Assembly (NCBI RefSeq): GCF_005886535.1
Contig: NZ_PNDS01000115.1
Coordinates: 1-37,034, forward strand
Length of the DNA: 37,034 nucleotides
DNA from: Pseudoalteromonas sp. S2755
Lineage (GTDB): Bacteria; Pseudomonadota; Gammaproteobacteria; Enterobacterales; Alteromonadaceae
Direction: 5' to 3'
Of the stretch, positions 23,818 to 32,970 are shown piece by piece (the first letter of the stretch is position 1; each line of letters starts with the position of its first letter). The position numbers and the translations under genes are program-made. The notes beneath the pieces were generated by a model. That model made no database searches, was not told the DNA's origin, and was given only the letters and a program-made list of their open reading frames with translations.

Positions 23818-26307
23818 ATGCCAAAACAGGATCCCTATCTCGATAGAGAACAGCAAAAATACGACAATCCAGTACCTAGTCGCGAATTTATCTTAGAACA
23901 CATTAAAAGCGCGGCCAAACCACCTTCTTTCTCTCAATTGTGTAACGATTTAAAAGTGCAAGACGAAGAACGTCAAATTGCGCTTAAACGCCGTTTGCGC
24001 GCAATGGAGCGAGACGGTCAACTACACTTCAATAAATTTAAGTGTTACACCATTCCAAGTGATGATGGTCTGGTCAAAGGCCGCGTTGTTGGACACCGTG
24101 ACGGCTTTGGCTTTTTAGAAGTCGAAGGCGAACCCAAAGATTGGTTTATCACTAAGTATCAAATGGAGCGTGTGCTGCATGGCGATTGGGTGTTAGCGAA
24201 GGCTGGCAGTCGAGGCTCAGGTGGTAAGGTGGAAGCGCGCATTGTGCGGGTACTTGAAAAAGAGCGTGCGCCAGTCGTCGGTCGTTATTTTGTTGAGTTT
24301 GGCATGGCAGTTGTGGTGCCAGAAGATCCTCGCATTACTCAAGATATCATCATTGTACCTGGCCAAGAAAATGGTGCTCGTCATAATCAAATGGTGCAGG
24401 TAGAGATCACTCAAAGCCCAAGCAAACAAATGAATGCAATGGGTAAAGTACTTGAGGTGCTCGGCGATCATATGGCACCGGGTATGGAAATTGAGGTGGC
24501 ACTTCGCAATCATGACATTCCTCATGAGTGGCCAAGTGAAGTTGAAGCACAAGTTGCAAATCTTGGTGAGTTTGTTGAAGAGTCTGCTAAACAGGGCCGT
24601 GTCGACCTGCGCGATTTACCATTAGTGACCATTGACGGTGAAGACGCACGTGACTTTGATGACGCCGTATATTGCGAGCGTAAAAAGTCAGGTGGTTGGC
24701 GTTTATGGGTCGCTATTGCGGATGTGTCTCATTATGTCGGCAAAGGCACTGCGCTTGACAAAGAAGCGATTGAGCGTGGTAACTCAGTGTATTTTCCTGA
24801 ACAAGTTGTGCCAATGCTACCTAAGGTGCTATCGAACGGTTTATGTTCATTGAATCCTAAGGTAGACCGCTTGTGTATGGTTGCGGAAATGACCGTGTCC
24901 GAAGCAGGCCGTTTGTCTGGCTACCGTTTTTACGAAGCCGTGATGAACTCTCACGCTCGTCTTACTTACACCAAAGTCCATGCGATTTTACAAGGTGATG
25001 AAAAGCTCAGAGCCGATTATCAGCCTCTTGTGCCTCATCTAACTGAGCTCCATAACATGTATATGGCGCTGAAGGCTGCAAGGCAGGAGCGTGGCGCGAT
25101 TGAGTTTGAAACTTTAGAAACGCGCTTTGTGTTTAATGCTCATCGGAAGATTGACTCTATTGTGCCTGTGGTTCGTAACGACGCTCACAAGCTGATTGAA
25201 GAGTGTATGATCTTGGCGAACGTGTCAGCAGCAAAATTATTGGAAAAACACGAAGCCCATAGCTTGTACCGTGTTCATGATGAGCCAGATCCTGAAAGAT
25301 TGAGCCAATTTAGACAATTCTTGCAAGACTTGGGTATCGAAAGCCAACTGCCCAATGACCCTTCGCCTGAGGAACTGACGCAAGCGATCGAGTCACTGGG
25401 TGACCGTCCTGAAAAAGAATTGATCCAAACCATGCTACTGCGCTCAATGAAGCAAGCGGTATATCAGCCAGAAAATATTGGCCACTTTGGTTTGGCCTTA
25501 AAAGCGTATGCACACTTTACCTCACCAATTCGCCGTTATCCGGATCTGGTGGTACACCGTGCTATCAAAGGTATTTTGCAACAACAGCAACAGCCAGTGA
25601 ATGGCGCTTACATCTACAATGAAGATGAAGTAAAACAACTGGGTGAGCAGTGCTCAATGACAGAGCGCCGCGCTGATGACGCCACTCGTGAAGTTGCTGA
25701 TTGGCTTAAATGTGAATTTATGCAAGATCATGTTGGCGATGAATTTACCGGTGTGATCTCATCGGTCACCAACTTTGGCTTATTTGTGAGGTTAGACGAC
25801 CTGCAGATTGACGGGATGATCCATGTTAGCAATTTAGGGCATGAGTACTTCCACTTTGATGGTGCAAAGCAATGTTTGATTGGCGAGCATAGTCGTACAG
25901 TGTTTAGACTTGGCGATAAACTTACTGTTGTGGTTGCTTCAGTTAGCTTGGACGATCGCCGCATCAACTTAGCTTTGGCTGAAGAAGGTCTATCAGATCG
26001 CTATTCAAGGCGTCGAAAATCGCCGAAAAGCACGGCAAGTAGTGTTCGTGAGCAGCTAAAAACGGGTAAAATCCCAGGAGCTAAGCGCCGTGACGGTGAA
26101 ACGTCTGGTCGCGATAAAGATAATAAAGACGATGACAAAGCCAAAAAGCGCAAAAGAACGACCCCTAAAGGGGAGCTCAAACAGGCGAAAAAGGCAGGCA
26201 CGCTGAAGTCGAAGAAGAAATCGGCGAGTAAAAAAGCCAAAGCGGCAAAGGGCAAAGCAAAACGCCCAGGTAAAAACGAAAGAAATCGTAGCAAAAAAGC
26301 GCAATAG
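23818..26307 (+). CDS. rnr: Ribonuclease R
   Basis: Processive 3'-to-5' exoribonuclease of the RNB family, 829 residues (E. coli 813). In order: an N-terminal helix-turn-helix-like domain (about 20-80), cold-shock/OB domains (about 80-260), the RNB catalytic core with the acidic motif GEDARDFDDAVYCE and the later SPIRRYPDLVVHRAI, an S1 RNA-binding domain (about 640-730, VISSVTNFGLFVRLD), and a very Lys/Arg-rich tail of about 90 residues. The tail is the feature separating RNase R from RNase II and is used for structured RNA and ribosome binding. It is followed 22 bp later by rlmB, the conserved enterobacterial order. The upstream nsrR gene found in E. coli is absent. Confidence 0.98.
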   Translation: MPKQDPYLDREQQKYDNPVPSREFILEHIKSAAKPPSFSQLCNDLKVQDEERQIALKRRLRAMERDGQLHFNKFKCYTIPSDDGLVKGRVVGHRDGFGFLEVEGEPKDWFITKYQMERVLHGDWVLAKAGSRGSGGKVEARIVRVLEKERAPVVGRYFVEFGMAVVVPEDPRITQDIIIVPGQENGARHNQMVQVEITQSPSKQMNAMGKVLEVLGDHMAPGMEIEVALRNHDIPHEWPSEVEAQVANLGEFVEESAKQGRVDLRDLPLVTIDGEDARDFDDAVYCERKKSGGWRLWVAIADVSHYVGKGTALDKEAIERGNSVYFPEQVVPMLPKVLSNGLCSLNPKVDRLCMVAEMTVSEAGRLSGYRFYEAVMNSHARLTYTKVHAILQGDEKLRADYQPLVPHLTELHNMYMALKAARQERGAIEFETLETRFVFNAHRKIDSIVPVVRNDAHKLIEECMILANVSAAKLLEKHEAHSLYRVHDEPDPERLSQFRQFLQDLGIESQLPNDPSPEELTQAIESLGDRPEKELIQTMLLRSMKQAVYQPENIGHFGLALKAYAHFTSPIRRYPDLVVHRAIKGILQQQQQPVNGAYIYNEDEVKQLGEQCSMTERRADDATREVADWLKCEFMQDHVGDEFTGVISSVTNFGLFVRLDDLQIDGMIHVSNLGHEYFHFDGAKQCLIGEHSRTVFRLGDKLTVVVASVSLDDRRINLALAEEGLSDRYSRRRKSPKSTASSVREQLKTGKIPGAKRRDGETSGRDKDNKDDDKAKKRKRTTPKGELKQAKKAGTLKSKKKSASKKAKAAKGKAKRPGKNERNRSKKAQ

Positions 26308-26329
26308 ATTATAAAGTGGGAGCTTTAAC

Positions 26330-27070
26330 GTGAGTAACGAATTAATTTTTGGCTTTCATTCAATCGAAGCCATTTTGAATAACGCGCCGGAGCGCTTTTT
26401 AGAAATTTATGCACTAAAGGGACGTGAAGATCAGCGTTTAAATCAAGTCGTAAACGATGCCCGTAAGTTTGGTATTTCAGTGCAGTTTATGCAGCGTAAA
26501 GCGCTTGATAACAAAGCGAATGGCGAGCAACATCAAGGCATTATTGCCAATGTTAAAGCGGCGCGCGCCTACAATGAAAAAGATCTTGATGAGATCATTA
26601 AAAGAGAAACCACACCATTTTTCTTGGTGCTTGATGGGGTAACGGATCCTCACAACTTAGGTGCATGTCTGCGCAGTGCTGATGCAGCAGGTGTACATGG
26701 TGTGATCGTACCAAAGGATAAGTCTGCAAAGCTAAACGGCACTGCAAGAAAAGTAGCGTGTGGTGCGGCAGAAACGGTTCCGCTTATCCAAGTAACCAAC
26801 CTTGCTCGCACATTGCGTGATATTAAAGAAGCTGGTGTGTGGGTTGTGGGTACGGCAGGCGAAACCGATACAGCCGTTTTTGATGCAAACCTGACTGGGC
26901 CTATGGCCATTGTAATGGGCGCTGAAGGTGATGGCATGCGCCGCTTAACTCGAGAGCATTGCGATGAACTGGTTAAGATCCCGATGGTAGGTAGCGTGTC
27001 TAGCTTAAATGTATCGGTTGCGACCGGTGTATGTCTATTTGAAGTGTTAAGGCAGCGCTCAGCACTTTAA
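26330..27070 (+). CDS. rlmB: 23S rRNA (guanosine-2251-2'-O)-methyltransferase
   Basis: SpoU/TrmH-family SAM-dependent methyltransferase with the trefoil-knot fold, 246 residues, normal length. It modifies G2251 in the ribosomal P loop. An N-terminal RNA-binding domain begins [18 protein letters not shown] motif 1 is [20 protein letters not shown], motif 2 is [13 protein letters not shown] and motif 3 is [17 protein letters not shown]. The start is GTG at 26330 with GGGAG about 8 bases upstream. It is co-transcribed with rnr. Downstream lies the REP array, with no strong terminator. Confidence 0.97.
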   Translation: MSNELIFGFHSIEAILNNAPERFLEIYALKGREDQRLNQVVNDARKFGISVQFMQRKALDNKANGEQHQGIIANVKAARAYNEKDLDEIIKRETTPFFLVLDGVTDPHNLGACLRSADAAGVHGVIVPKDKSAKLNGTARKVACGAAETVPLIQVTNLARTLRDIKEAGVWVVGTAGETDTAVFDANLTGPMAIVMGAEGDGMRRLTREHCDELVKIPMVGSVSSLNVSVATGVCLFEVLRQRSAL

Positions 27071-27122
27071 TCATTTAATAAGCGCCGGCTTTCACGGCGC
27101 ATCTTCTGCAGCTTTAAGAGCT

Positions 27123-27357
27123 CGCAAGGTAAACTTGCTCCTACTCAGGTCTACTTTTGGTAGGAGCCAATTTAATCGGCGAGCTTTCTTTGGTAGGAGT
27201 CGATTTACTCGGCGAGCTTTTAATAATCCGCAAGGTAAACTTGCTCCTACTCAGCTCTACCTTTGGTAGGAGCCGATTTATTCGGCGAGCTTTCTTTGGT
27301 AGGAGTCGATTTATTCGGGGAGCTTTTTTAAAACCCGAAAGGTCGCCTTACCCCCAC
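27123..27357. repeat. REP-element array: two 106-bp tandem units of three REP modules each
   Basis: Fills most of the 303-base gap between rlmB and yjjG. Each module is 22-23 bp with a GTAGGAGC/T head, a short hairpin (for example CCGA-TTTAT-TCGG) and GCGA at the end. Modules are inverted at 27123-27144, forward at 27160-27182 and 27193-27215, then inverted at 27229-27250, forward at 27266-27288 and 27299-27321, with a degenerate inverted remnant at 27336-27357. The first three repeat as a block with a period of exactly 106 bp and only a few differences. This head-plus-hairpin design matches REP sequences known from Pseudomonas, which are moved by RAYT transposases. No RAYT gene is in the window. 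Confidence 0.85.
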
Positions 27358-27373
27358 ACAATTGTACAGGGCA

Positions 27374-28051
27374 TTACCCCATTAAAATCGCTTGCAACTC
27401 TCTAAGAGACTCTACGGTATAGGTTGGCTTGATATGCTCGGGGCAGACTTTGCCATCATGCTTTAACCAACAGCTATCAATCCCAAAGCGGTTTGCGCCT
27501 AAAATGTCACTCGCTGGCGTGTCGCCAACCATTAATACTTTGGATTTATCGGGGTTCCCCAACAGCGCTAACGTATGCGCAAAAATACTCGGATCTGGCT
27601 TGGCTTTACCCACCAACTCAGAGATCACCACTTCAGAAAAACGATCCACAAGGCCGGTATGTTCCAATCTTTTTTGCTGAAGCGCGGCAAATCCATTGGT
27701 AATAATAGCCAAAGTACATTGGCCTTTCAGGCTGTCGAGTAATGCTTTTGCACCCGGTAGCGGTTGGCAAATTTCTGCCATCGCTGCCAAGAATCCCGCA
27801 TTGAGCGATTCAGGCGCAACATTAAGTTTTTCAGCCCAGCGGCTAAAACGCGTTACCTGAAGTGTTTTTGCGTCAATTTCACCATTTTGATACTGCACCC
27901 AAAGTGGCGCATTCAAGCTGTTATATTCTTCGTAGTCCTCGTCAGTGAACACAACGTCATATTGAGTAAACAGCGTTTGTAATCCAAGTTTGGCATTAAA
28001 GCTAAATAAGGTTTCATCCGCATCAAATAAAATATGTGTATAGTTCGGCAT
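27374..28051 (-). CDS. yjjG: HAD-family pyrimidine 5'-nucleotidase
   Basis: YjjG-type nucleotidase of 225 residues. In E. coli it dephosphorylates dUMP, dTMP and abnormal pyrimidine nucleotides as a house-cleaning activity. The nucleophile motif is FDADETLFSF (the DxDET variant typical of YjjG), followed by a cap domain, motif II IITNGFAALQQKRLEHTGL, motif III with KPDPSIF and motif IV MVGDTPASDILGANRFGIDS. The start codon shares one base with the stop codon of yjjX (TAATG), so the two sanitation enzymes are translationally coupled. The 3' end lies against the REP array. Confidence 0.92.
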   Translation of the reverse strand: MPNYTHILFDADETLFSFNAKLGLQTLFTQYDVVFTDEDYEEYNSLNAPLWVQYQNGEIDAKTLQVTRFSRWAEKLNVAPESLNAGFLAAMAEICQPLPGAKALLDSLKGQCTLAIITNGFAALQQKRLEHTGLVDRFSEVVISELVGKAKPDPSIFAHTLALLGNPDKSKVLMVGDTPASDILGANRFGIDSCWLKHDGKVCPEHIKPTYTVESLRELQAILMG

Positions 28052-28584
28052 TATAAATACATCTCTGGGTGATTAAAGGGTGCCATCGCGAGTAATAAGG
28101 CTTGCGTGTAGCTACTTTCTCTGGTGGCAAGATGGTTGGTTAGTAAACCGATAGCACCGCCTTGCTGCTTGATATTGGTGGTGTTGAACAGGTCGTCCAT
28201 TACATGTCCTAGCTCTTCACCTTGTTCAAGACGTGTGTACACCGACGCCGGTAGAGGCAAATTACAACTACGACCGACACTCCTACGATGGTTATCCGCA
28301 ATGACGACATAAGCAAAAGTAGCTGCACCATATTCAAATTTGGCAGCGCCTCCTTCCATGGCACAATAAAAATCCGCTTGATGATGTTGCTGTAAGTAAG
28401 TAACACGATTCTCTGCGCCTTCGCGGGTGGCTTGTTCACCTAAAGGCTGATCCGCAACGAGACTCGGTGCTGAGATACCCTGACAGTCAATTTTTGCATT
28501 GGGAAAGTACTGCGCAAAGATGGTTTTTGCAGCATTGATTTTTACTGGGTTTTTAGACCCCACTAAAATGGTAAGCACGTCCAT
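28051..28584 (-). CDS. yjjX: Inosine/xanthosine triphosphatase
   Basis: YjjX-family NTPase of 177 residues that hydrolyses ITP and XTP and so keeps deaminated purines out of RNA and DNA. Recognised by ILVGSKNPVKINAAKTIF at the N terminus, GISAPSLVADQPLGEQATREG, the acidic FYCAMEGGAAKF segment and the C-terminal GAIGLLTNHLATRESSY. The structure is like Maf/HAM1 proteins. It precedes and overlaps yjjG by one base. Nothing appears missing. Confidence 0.93.
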   Translation of the reverse strand: MDVLTILVGSKNPVKINAAKTIFAQYFPNAKIDCQGISAPSLVADQPLGEQATREGAENRVTYLQQHHQADFYCAMEGGAAKFEYGAATFAYVVIADNHRRSVGRSCNLPLPASVYTRLEQGEELGHVMDDLFNTTNIKQQGGAIGLLTNHLATRESSYTQALLLAMAPFNHPEMYL

Positions 28585-28681
28585 ATAACAACTACTCGTG
28601 ATGCCCTAAAAGGCGTCAGTGTAAAGTGTGATATGGAGCGATGCAAGGAAGCTATTATTCCTTATCAAAACATAAGCTGGG

Positions 28682-29581
28682 TTAAATCGGTAAATCGACT
28701 GGCGCCATATTCTCAAGGGCGCGTTTCTTTATTAATAATTCTTTGATAAGTGGAGTCAGCACCAACTCCATTGCCAATCCCATTTTTCCGCCCGGCACAA
28801 CTAACGTGTTTACACGAGACATAAAGCTGCCCTCAATCATTTGTAAATAGTAAGGGAAATTAACATCTTCGATGCCACGAAAGCGGATAACTACAAAGCT
28901 TTCGTCTAATGATGGTATGTCTTTAGCACTGAATGGGTTAGAAGTATCTACGGTGGGCACGCGTTGAAAGTTAATGTGCGTGCGAGAAAACTGCGGGGTG
29001 ATGTGATTAATGTAGTCATCCATTGAGCGCACAATTGACGTCATGACCGCTTCTTTGGAGTGGCCGCGCTCGTTGGTATCGCGAATGAGCTTTTGGATCC
29101 ATTCAAGGTTGATGATAGGCACCATGCCAATCAATAAATCAACATTGCTGGCCACATCATATTCGGGGGTTACAACACCGCCGTGCAGCCCCTCATAAAA
29201 CAGCATATCGGTGTTTTGTTCTAGTTCTTGATAAGGAGTAAAAGTGCCCGGTAGCTGATTAAATGGCACGGCATCGTCAAACGTATGAAGGTAGCGACGG
29301 ACTTTGCCATTGCCGGTTTCGCCATAGCTTTTGAACAGACTTTCTAATGCGCCGAAGTCATTGGCTTCTTCACCAAAGTAGCTAATGTGCCTACCTTCTT
29401 GCAGCGCTTCGCGACGCAATTTATCCATTTCTGGGCGAGTGTAGCGATGAAAGCTATCGCCTTCGACATAGGCGGCTTTGGTATTAAGACTGCGGAATAT
29501 GTGTTTTATCGCGCTTGTCGTTGTTGTAGTGCCTGCGCCTGAACTACCAGTAATGGCGATAATAGGGTGTTTGTCTGACAT
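28682..29581 (-). CDS. prkB: Phosphoribulokinase/uridine kinase family protein (PrkB-like)
   Basis: P-loop kinase of 299 residues (E. coli PrkB 289). The Walker A motif is AITGSSGAGTTTTTSA (residues 9-24). VEGDSFHRYTRPEMD follows, then a FYEGLHGG segment, and VVPGGKMGLAMELVLTPLIKEL near the end. The family is annotated as phosphoribulokinase, but gammaproteobacteria with it have no Calvin cycle and the physiological substrate is not settled. Divergent from the PD40 protein across 135 bp. No other carbon-fixation gene is present. Confidence 0.88.
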   Translation of the reverse strand: MSDKHPIIAITGSSGAGTTTTTSAIKHIFRSLNTKAAYVEGDSFHRYTRPEMDKLRREALQEGRHISYFGEEANDFGALESLFKSYGETGNGKVRRYLHTFDDAVPFNQLPGTFTPYQELEQNTDMLFYEGLHGGVVTPEYDVASNVDLLIGMVPIINLEWIQKLIRDTNERGHSKEAVMTSIVRSMDDYINHITPQFSRTHINFQRVPTVDTSNPFSAKDIPSLDESFVVIRFRGIEDVNFPYYLQMIEGSFMSRVNTLVVPGGKMGLAMELVLTPLIKELLIKKRALENMAPVDLPI

Positions 29582-29625
29582 AAATCTGCCTTAGCTTTCA
29601 TCATCCGTTAATTCGATGTTACGCG

Positions 29626-29652
29626 AAGCAAAGTTTTTGGCAAGCTTTGCTT
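29626..29652. promoter_or_regulatory. Inverted repeat between prkB and the PD40 gene
   Basis: AAGCAAAG (29626-29633), 11-base spacer, CTTTGCTT (29645-29652), an exact 8-bp inverted repeat in the divergent promoter region. It could be an operator for either gene or a hairpin; no T-run follows. Weak evidence. Confidence 0.3.
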
Positions 29653-29716
29653 GAGGGCGAGTGTTGGGTATCATAGCGGGGTGATATAACTACAATGAAA
29701 AATCAAAGGAACGTCC

Positions 29717-30601
29717 ATGCCCATTTCAATGCGTGTGAAGCTCGCAGTTTGTCTATTCGCTTTCGCGTCCTGTTTACCGGCTTATTCAGCCATGCCCAAA
29801 AGCCAAATTTGGCTAGCTGAATTAGGTGAACATTTTAGTGCTAAACCAATTACCGAAAACACCGCGTATTTTAATCAGCCGCTAGTGACTGATTCTGGGG
29901 TTTACTACACCGCGGAAGTTAGCGCTGATGGCAATAGTCAAACGGATCTGTTTTTCTACGATTTTCAAAGCCAAAACACAACCAACCTCACGCAATCCCC
30001 TGTCTCAGAATATTCGCCCACATTACACCCGAATGGGGAAGGGTTAACGACGATTGTGGTTGAGGGATCCGGTAAGCAAAAACTGTGGTTTTATCCGTTT
30101 GATCAGGCTACAAAACCAAGTCGTGTTTTTGAGCATATCGAGCCTGTGGGGTATCATGCTTGGGGGAGCAACCAAGATCTGATTATGTTTATTTTAGGTG
30201 CGACTGAGAGTGCTCCGCATACCTTACAGTACACAGATATTAACGGCCATTTACCACAAATTCTTGCCGAAGATATTGGCCGAACTTTGTCTTACAACCG
30301 TGCGCGTGACGTATTTGCTTTTACTTATCAAGTCAATGGCTTGATGTGGTTCGCAACCTACCACAGAGAGAGCGATCATATTCAGCGATTTTTTGCTCTT
30401 CCCAGTCAGGTGCAAGATTATACTTGGTTGGATGATAATAAAGTGGCATATGCACTAGATAATAAAATTTATTACCGGGATTTAAATGCGCCTAAAAAAG
30501 TCCACTTATTAAGAAACTTAAGAAGTTACTGTCAGACTTCAATCTCTCGCTTGAGCTTTTTTGATAACAAGCTGGCATTTGTATGCCACAGCGAAGACTG
30601 A
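29717..30601 (+). CDS. Periplasmic TolB-like PD40 beta-propeller protein
   Basis: Exported protein of 294 residues; the signal peptide covers about 1-25 (VKLAVCLFAFASCLPAYSA). The mature part contains repeated blades of the PD40/WD40-like type, for example DLFFYDFQSQNTTNLTQSP followed by EYSPTLHPNGEG and KLWFYPFDQ. The repeats resemble the propeller half of TolB, but the TolB N-terminal domain is absent and the protein is too short for a full six-blade propeller plus domain. Function unknown; probable protein or ligand binding in the periplasm. Ribosome-binding site AAAGGAA. It stands alone, 60 bp before galE. Confidence 0.72.
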   Translation: MPISMRVKLAVCLFAFASCLPAYSAMPKSQIWLAELGEHFSAKPITENTAYFNQPLVTDSGVYYTAEVSADGNSQTDLFFYDFQSQNTTNLTQSPVSEYSPTLHPNGEGLTTIVVEGSGKQKLWFYPFDQATKPSRVFEHIEPVGYHAWGSNQDLIMFILGATESAPHTLQYTDINGHLPQILAEDIGRTLSYNRARDVFAFTYQVNGLMWFATYHRESDHIQRFFALPSQVQDYTWLDDNKVAYALDNKIYYRDLNAPKKVHLLRNLRSYCQTSISRLSFFDNKLAFVCHSED

Positions 30602-30661
30602 TAGCAATATATTAAATTGCATGTTAAACGCAATGCATAGACAACAACCATAGGAATAGAT

Positions 30662-31675
30662 ATGACGATTCTCGTAACAGGTGGCGCAGGCTATATTGGC
30701 TCTCACACTGTATTAGAGCTGCTACAGCAAGGCAAAAAGGTAGTGGTCGTAGATAATCTAAGCAATTCTCAGCAGACTTCATTACATAGAGTCGCTGAGA
30801 TAGTAGGAAAGGAAGCTGCATTCCATCAAGGTGATATTCTTGATAAGGCATTTCTTGATAGTGTATTTGCGCAATATGATATTGAAGAAGTGATCCACTT
30901 TGCCGGTTTAAAAGCCGTAGGAGAGTCGGTTCAAAAGCCAATCGAGTATTATCAAAATAACGTCCAAGGTACGTTGACGCTCCTTGATGCAATGCGTGAT
31001 GCTAATGTCTTTAAGCTTGTTTTTAGTTCGTCAGCGACGGTCTATGGAGATCCTGCCAGTCTTCCTATTCGTGAAGATTTCCCTGTTGGTGGCACAACCA
31101 ATCCTTATGGTACGTCAAAGTTGATGGTTGAAATGGTATTACAGGATGTCGCTAAATCAGACCCGCGTTGGGCCTTTGCTATTTTGCGTTACTTTAATCC
31201 GGTTGGTGCACACGAGTCGGGGCTAATTGGTGAAGACCCAAATGGTATTCCCAATAACTTATTGCCCTATATCTCACAGGTTGCTGTTGGTAAGCTGGCG
31301 AGTTTAGGCGTATTTGGTAACGACTATGACACCAAAGACGGCACGGGCGTGAGGGATTACATTCATGTGGTTGACCTTGCTATTGGCCATTTAAAAGCGC
31401 TTGAGAAAATCGCAGTAGCAGCAGGCACACACATCTATAACTTAGGTACTGGCAATGGCTACTCAGTACTTGAGATGGTTACTGCGTTTGAAAAGGCTGC
31501 AGGCAAAGCTATACCCTATGATATTAAGCCGCGTCGCGATGGTGATATTGCCGCCTGTTATGCTGCGCCTGAAAAAGCCAAATCCGAATTAGGCTGGCAT
31601 GCAGAGCGTGGTCTGGATGCCATGATGCAAGATACATGGCGCTGGCAAAGCAATAATCCAAACGGTTATAAATAA
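30662..31675 (+). CDS. galE: UDP-glucose 4-epimerase
   Basis: NAD-dependent extended SDR of 337 residues, the typical GalE length. It interconverts UDP-glucose and UDP-galactose for sugar catabolism and surface polysaccharides. The nucleotide-binding motif is GGAGYIGSH (7-15), the catalytic triad is S124, Y149 and K153 (YGTSK), and [22 protein letters not shown] and [11 protein letters not shown] are family signatures. No gal operon genes adjoin it, so the role in envelope sugar supply is more likely than galactose growth. A terminator-like hairpin follows. Confidence 0.96.
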   Translation: MTILVTGGAGYIGSHTVLELLQQGKKVVVVDNLSNSQQTSLHRVAEIVGKEAAFHQGDILDKAFLDSVFAQYDIEEVIHFAGLKAVGESVQKPIEYYQNNVQGTLTLLDAMRDANVFKLVFSSSATVYGDPASLPIREDFPVGGTTNPYGTSKLMVEMVLQDVAKSDPRWAFAILRYFNPVGAHESGLIGEDPNGIPNNLLPYISQVAVGKLASLGVFGNDYDTKDGTGVRDYIHVVDLAIGHLKALEKIAVAAGTHIYNLGTGNGYSVLEMVTAFEKAAGKAIPYDIKPRRDGDIAACYAAPEKAKSELGWHAERGLDAMMQDTWRWQSNNPNGYK

Positions 31676-31716
31676 CCTAAACTCAGGATAACAACCAGAG
31701 CCTCTGTTGCTTCTCT

Positions 31717-31744
31717 TCGCCTTTGCCATTTAGGGTAAAGGCGA
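31717..31744 (+). terminator. Probable terminator after galE
   Basis: TCGCCTTT (31717-31724) pairs exactly with AAAGGCGA (31737-31744), and the stem can extend by CT/GG. Only a short T stretch (GGTTTC) follows, so termination may be partial. Confidence 0.6.
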
Positions 31745-31826
31745 GGTTTCATTGAACTTCATTACTACATCAATTTTAGTTTCATAAAACTGTCATGCCG
31801 TTGTCACCTAAACTCGGTTAAATAAT

Positions 31827-31840
31827 CTGGTATAGACCAG
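31827..31840. promoter_or_regulatory. HutC/GntR-type operator upstream of phnW
   Basis: CTGGTATAGACCAG, a 14-bp palindrome (arms CTGGT and ACCAG) with further symmetry outside (AA left, TT right). Its core GTATAGAC fits GT-N-TA-N-AC, the pattern recognised by HutC-subfamily GntR regulators, to which the phosphonate regulators PhnF and PhnR belong. It ends 14 bp before the phnW start codon, so a bound repressor would block expression. No regulator gene is adjacent. Confidence 0.65.
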
Positions 31841-31854
31841 TTTAGAGGCAAGTT

Positions 31855-32961
31855 ATGAACAACGATTATTTACTCCTGACGCCAGGCCCACTTAGTACCT
31901 CTCACACCGTGAAAGAAGCCATGTTGAAAGACTGGTGCACTTGGGATGATGAATATAACCAAGGTGTAGTGCAAGTTATTCGCAAGCAACTTTGTGAAAT
32001 TGCGGTTGCAGATCCGCAGTATCGCAGTGACTACAGTGCAACCTTAATGCAGGGCAGTGGTACAGCAAGTGTAGAGGCGGCTATTGGGACTTTTATTCCT
32101 AAGTCTGGCACTTTACTGGTTATCAATAACGGTGCTTATGGTGCGCGTATTATTGAGATAGCCAATTATCTCAATATTAATGTAATAGCGCTCAATTTTG
32201 TTGAAACCGAATTGCCGCAACTTGAGCAGATCTCACAAGCGCTTGAGCAACACCCAGAGATCACCCACGTAGCAATGGTACACTGCGAAACCACAACGGG
32301 GATGCTGAACCCGGCTAAACGCGTAGCGGAGCTTGCGAAACACCATAATAAAGTAATGATCCTTGATGCCATGAGCAGTTTTGGCGGCATTGAGATGGAT
32401 ATGCATGAGTGGCAAATTGATATCCTCATCAGCTCAGCAAATAAGTGTATTCAAGGTGTTCCAGGTTTTGGCTTTGTGATCGCAAAAACGGCGCTGCTGG
32501 TTGCCTCTGAAGGACAAGCACGTTCACTCTCGCTGGATCTTCACGCCCAATGGAAAACCACGGAAAATCATCATGGTAAATGGCGTTTTACCTCGCCAAC
32601 GCATGTTGTCAGGGCTTTTGCCAAAGCACTAGAAGAATTGGCGCAAGAGGGAGGCGTTTCTGCGCGATTTAAGCGTTACAGCGAAAATCAAAAACAACTC
32701 GTTAGCGGCATGAGAGCTCTTGGTTTTGAAGCCTTGTTACCAGAAGCCATGCACTCACCTATTATCACTTCTTTTTATTCACCAAGTGACGAAAGCTATG
32801 AATTTAAGCGCTTTTATGAGGCATTGAAGCAAAAAGGATATGTAATTTACCCCGGCAAGGTATCAAACGCAGATTGCTTTAGGATCGGTAATATTGGCGA
32901 AGTGTATGCCGCAGATATTAGCGGACTACTCGAAGCTATCGCACAAGCAAAATACTGGTAA
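31855..32961 (+). CDS. phnW: 2-aminoethylphosphonate--pyruvate transaminase
   Basis: PhnW, a class V PLP aminotransferase of 368 residues that converts 2-aminoethylphosphonate and pyruvate to phosphonoacetaldehyde and alanine. The start [19 protein letters not shown] is diagnostic, with [11 protein letters not shown] for PLP phosphate binding, D171 in [11 protein letters not shown] and the Schiff-base lysine K197 in [15 protein letters not shown]. The usual partners phnX (phosphonatase) or phnA/phnY and a phosphonate transporter are absent here, so it is an orphan. The palindrome just upstream suggests substrate-dependent repression. Phosphonates as marine nitrogen or phosphorus sources fit the habitat. 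Confidence 0.93.
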   Translation: MNNDYLLLTPGPLSTSHTVKEAMLKDWCTWDDEYNQGVVQVIRKQLCEIAVADPQYRSDYSATLMQGSGTASVEAAIGTFIPKSGTLLVINNGAYGARIIEIANYLNINVIALNFVETELPQLEQISQALEQHPEITHVAMVHCETTTGMLNPAKRVAELAKHHNKVMILDAMSSFGGIEMDMHEWQIDILISSANKCIQGVPGFGFVIAKTALLVASEGQARSLSLDLHAQWKTTENHHGKWRFTSPTHVVRAFAKALEELAQEGGVSARFKRYSENQKQLVSGMRALGFEALLPEAMHSPIITSFYSPSDESYEFKRFYEALKQKGYVIYPGKVSNADCFRIGNIGEVYAADISGLLEAIAQAKYW

Positions 32962-32970
32962 ACCGTCAGA

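Noticed and set aside
26001..26304. Minus-strand hydrophobic open frames opposite the RNase R tail
   Set aside because: They arise because Lys-rich codons read antisense give Phe/Leu. Not genes.
27082..27100. GC-rich hairpin GCGCCG/CGGCGC after rlmB as terminator
   Set aside because: The stem is only 6 bp and no T-run follows. It may help termination but cannot be called.
27123..27357. CRISPR array
   Set aside because: Modules occur in both orientations, spacers are not unique and the 106-bp block is a duplication. They fit REP elements, and no cas gene is present.
27157..27405. Small plus-strand open frame of 82 codons
   Set aside because: It is a translation of the REP repeats, with a repetitive protein and no ribosome-binding site.
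28682..29581. Link between the phosphoribulokinase-like gene and the ribulose-5-phosphate-using isocyanide synthases
   Set aside because: The gene lies 15 kb away among housekeeping genes and is widespread in gammaproteobacteria without such clusters.
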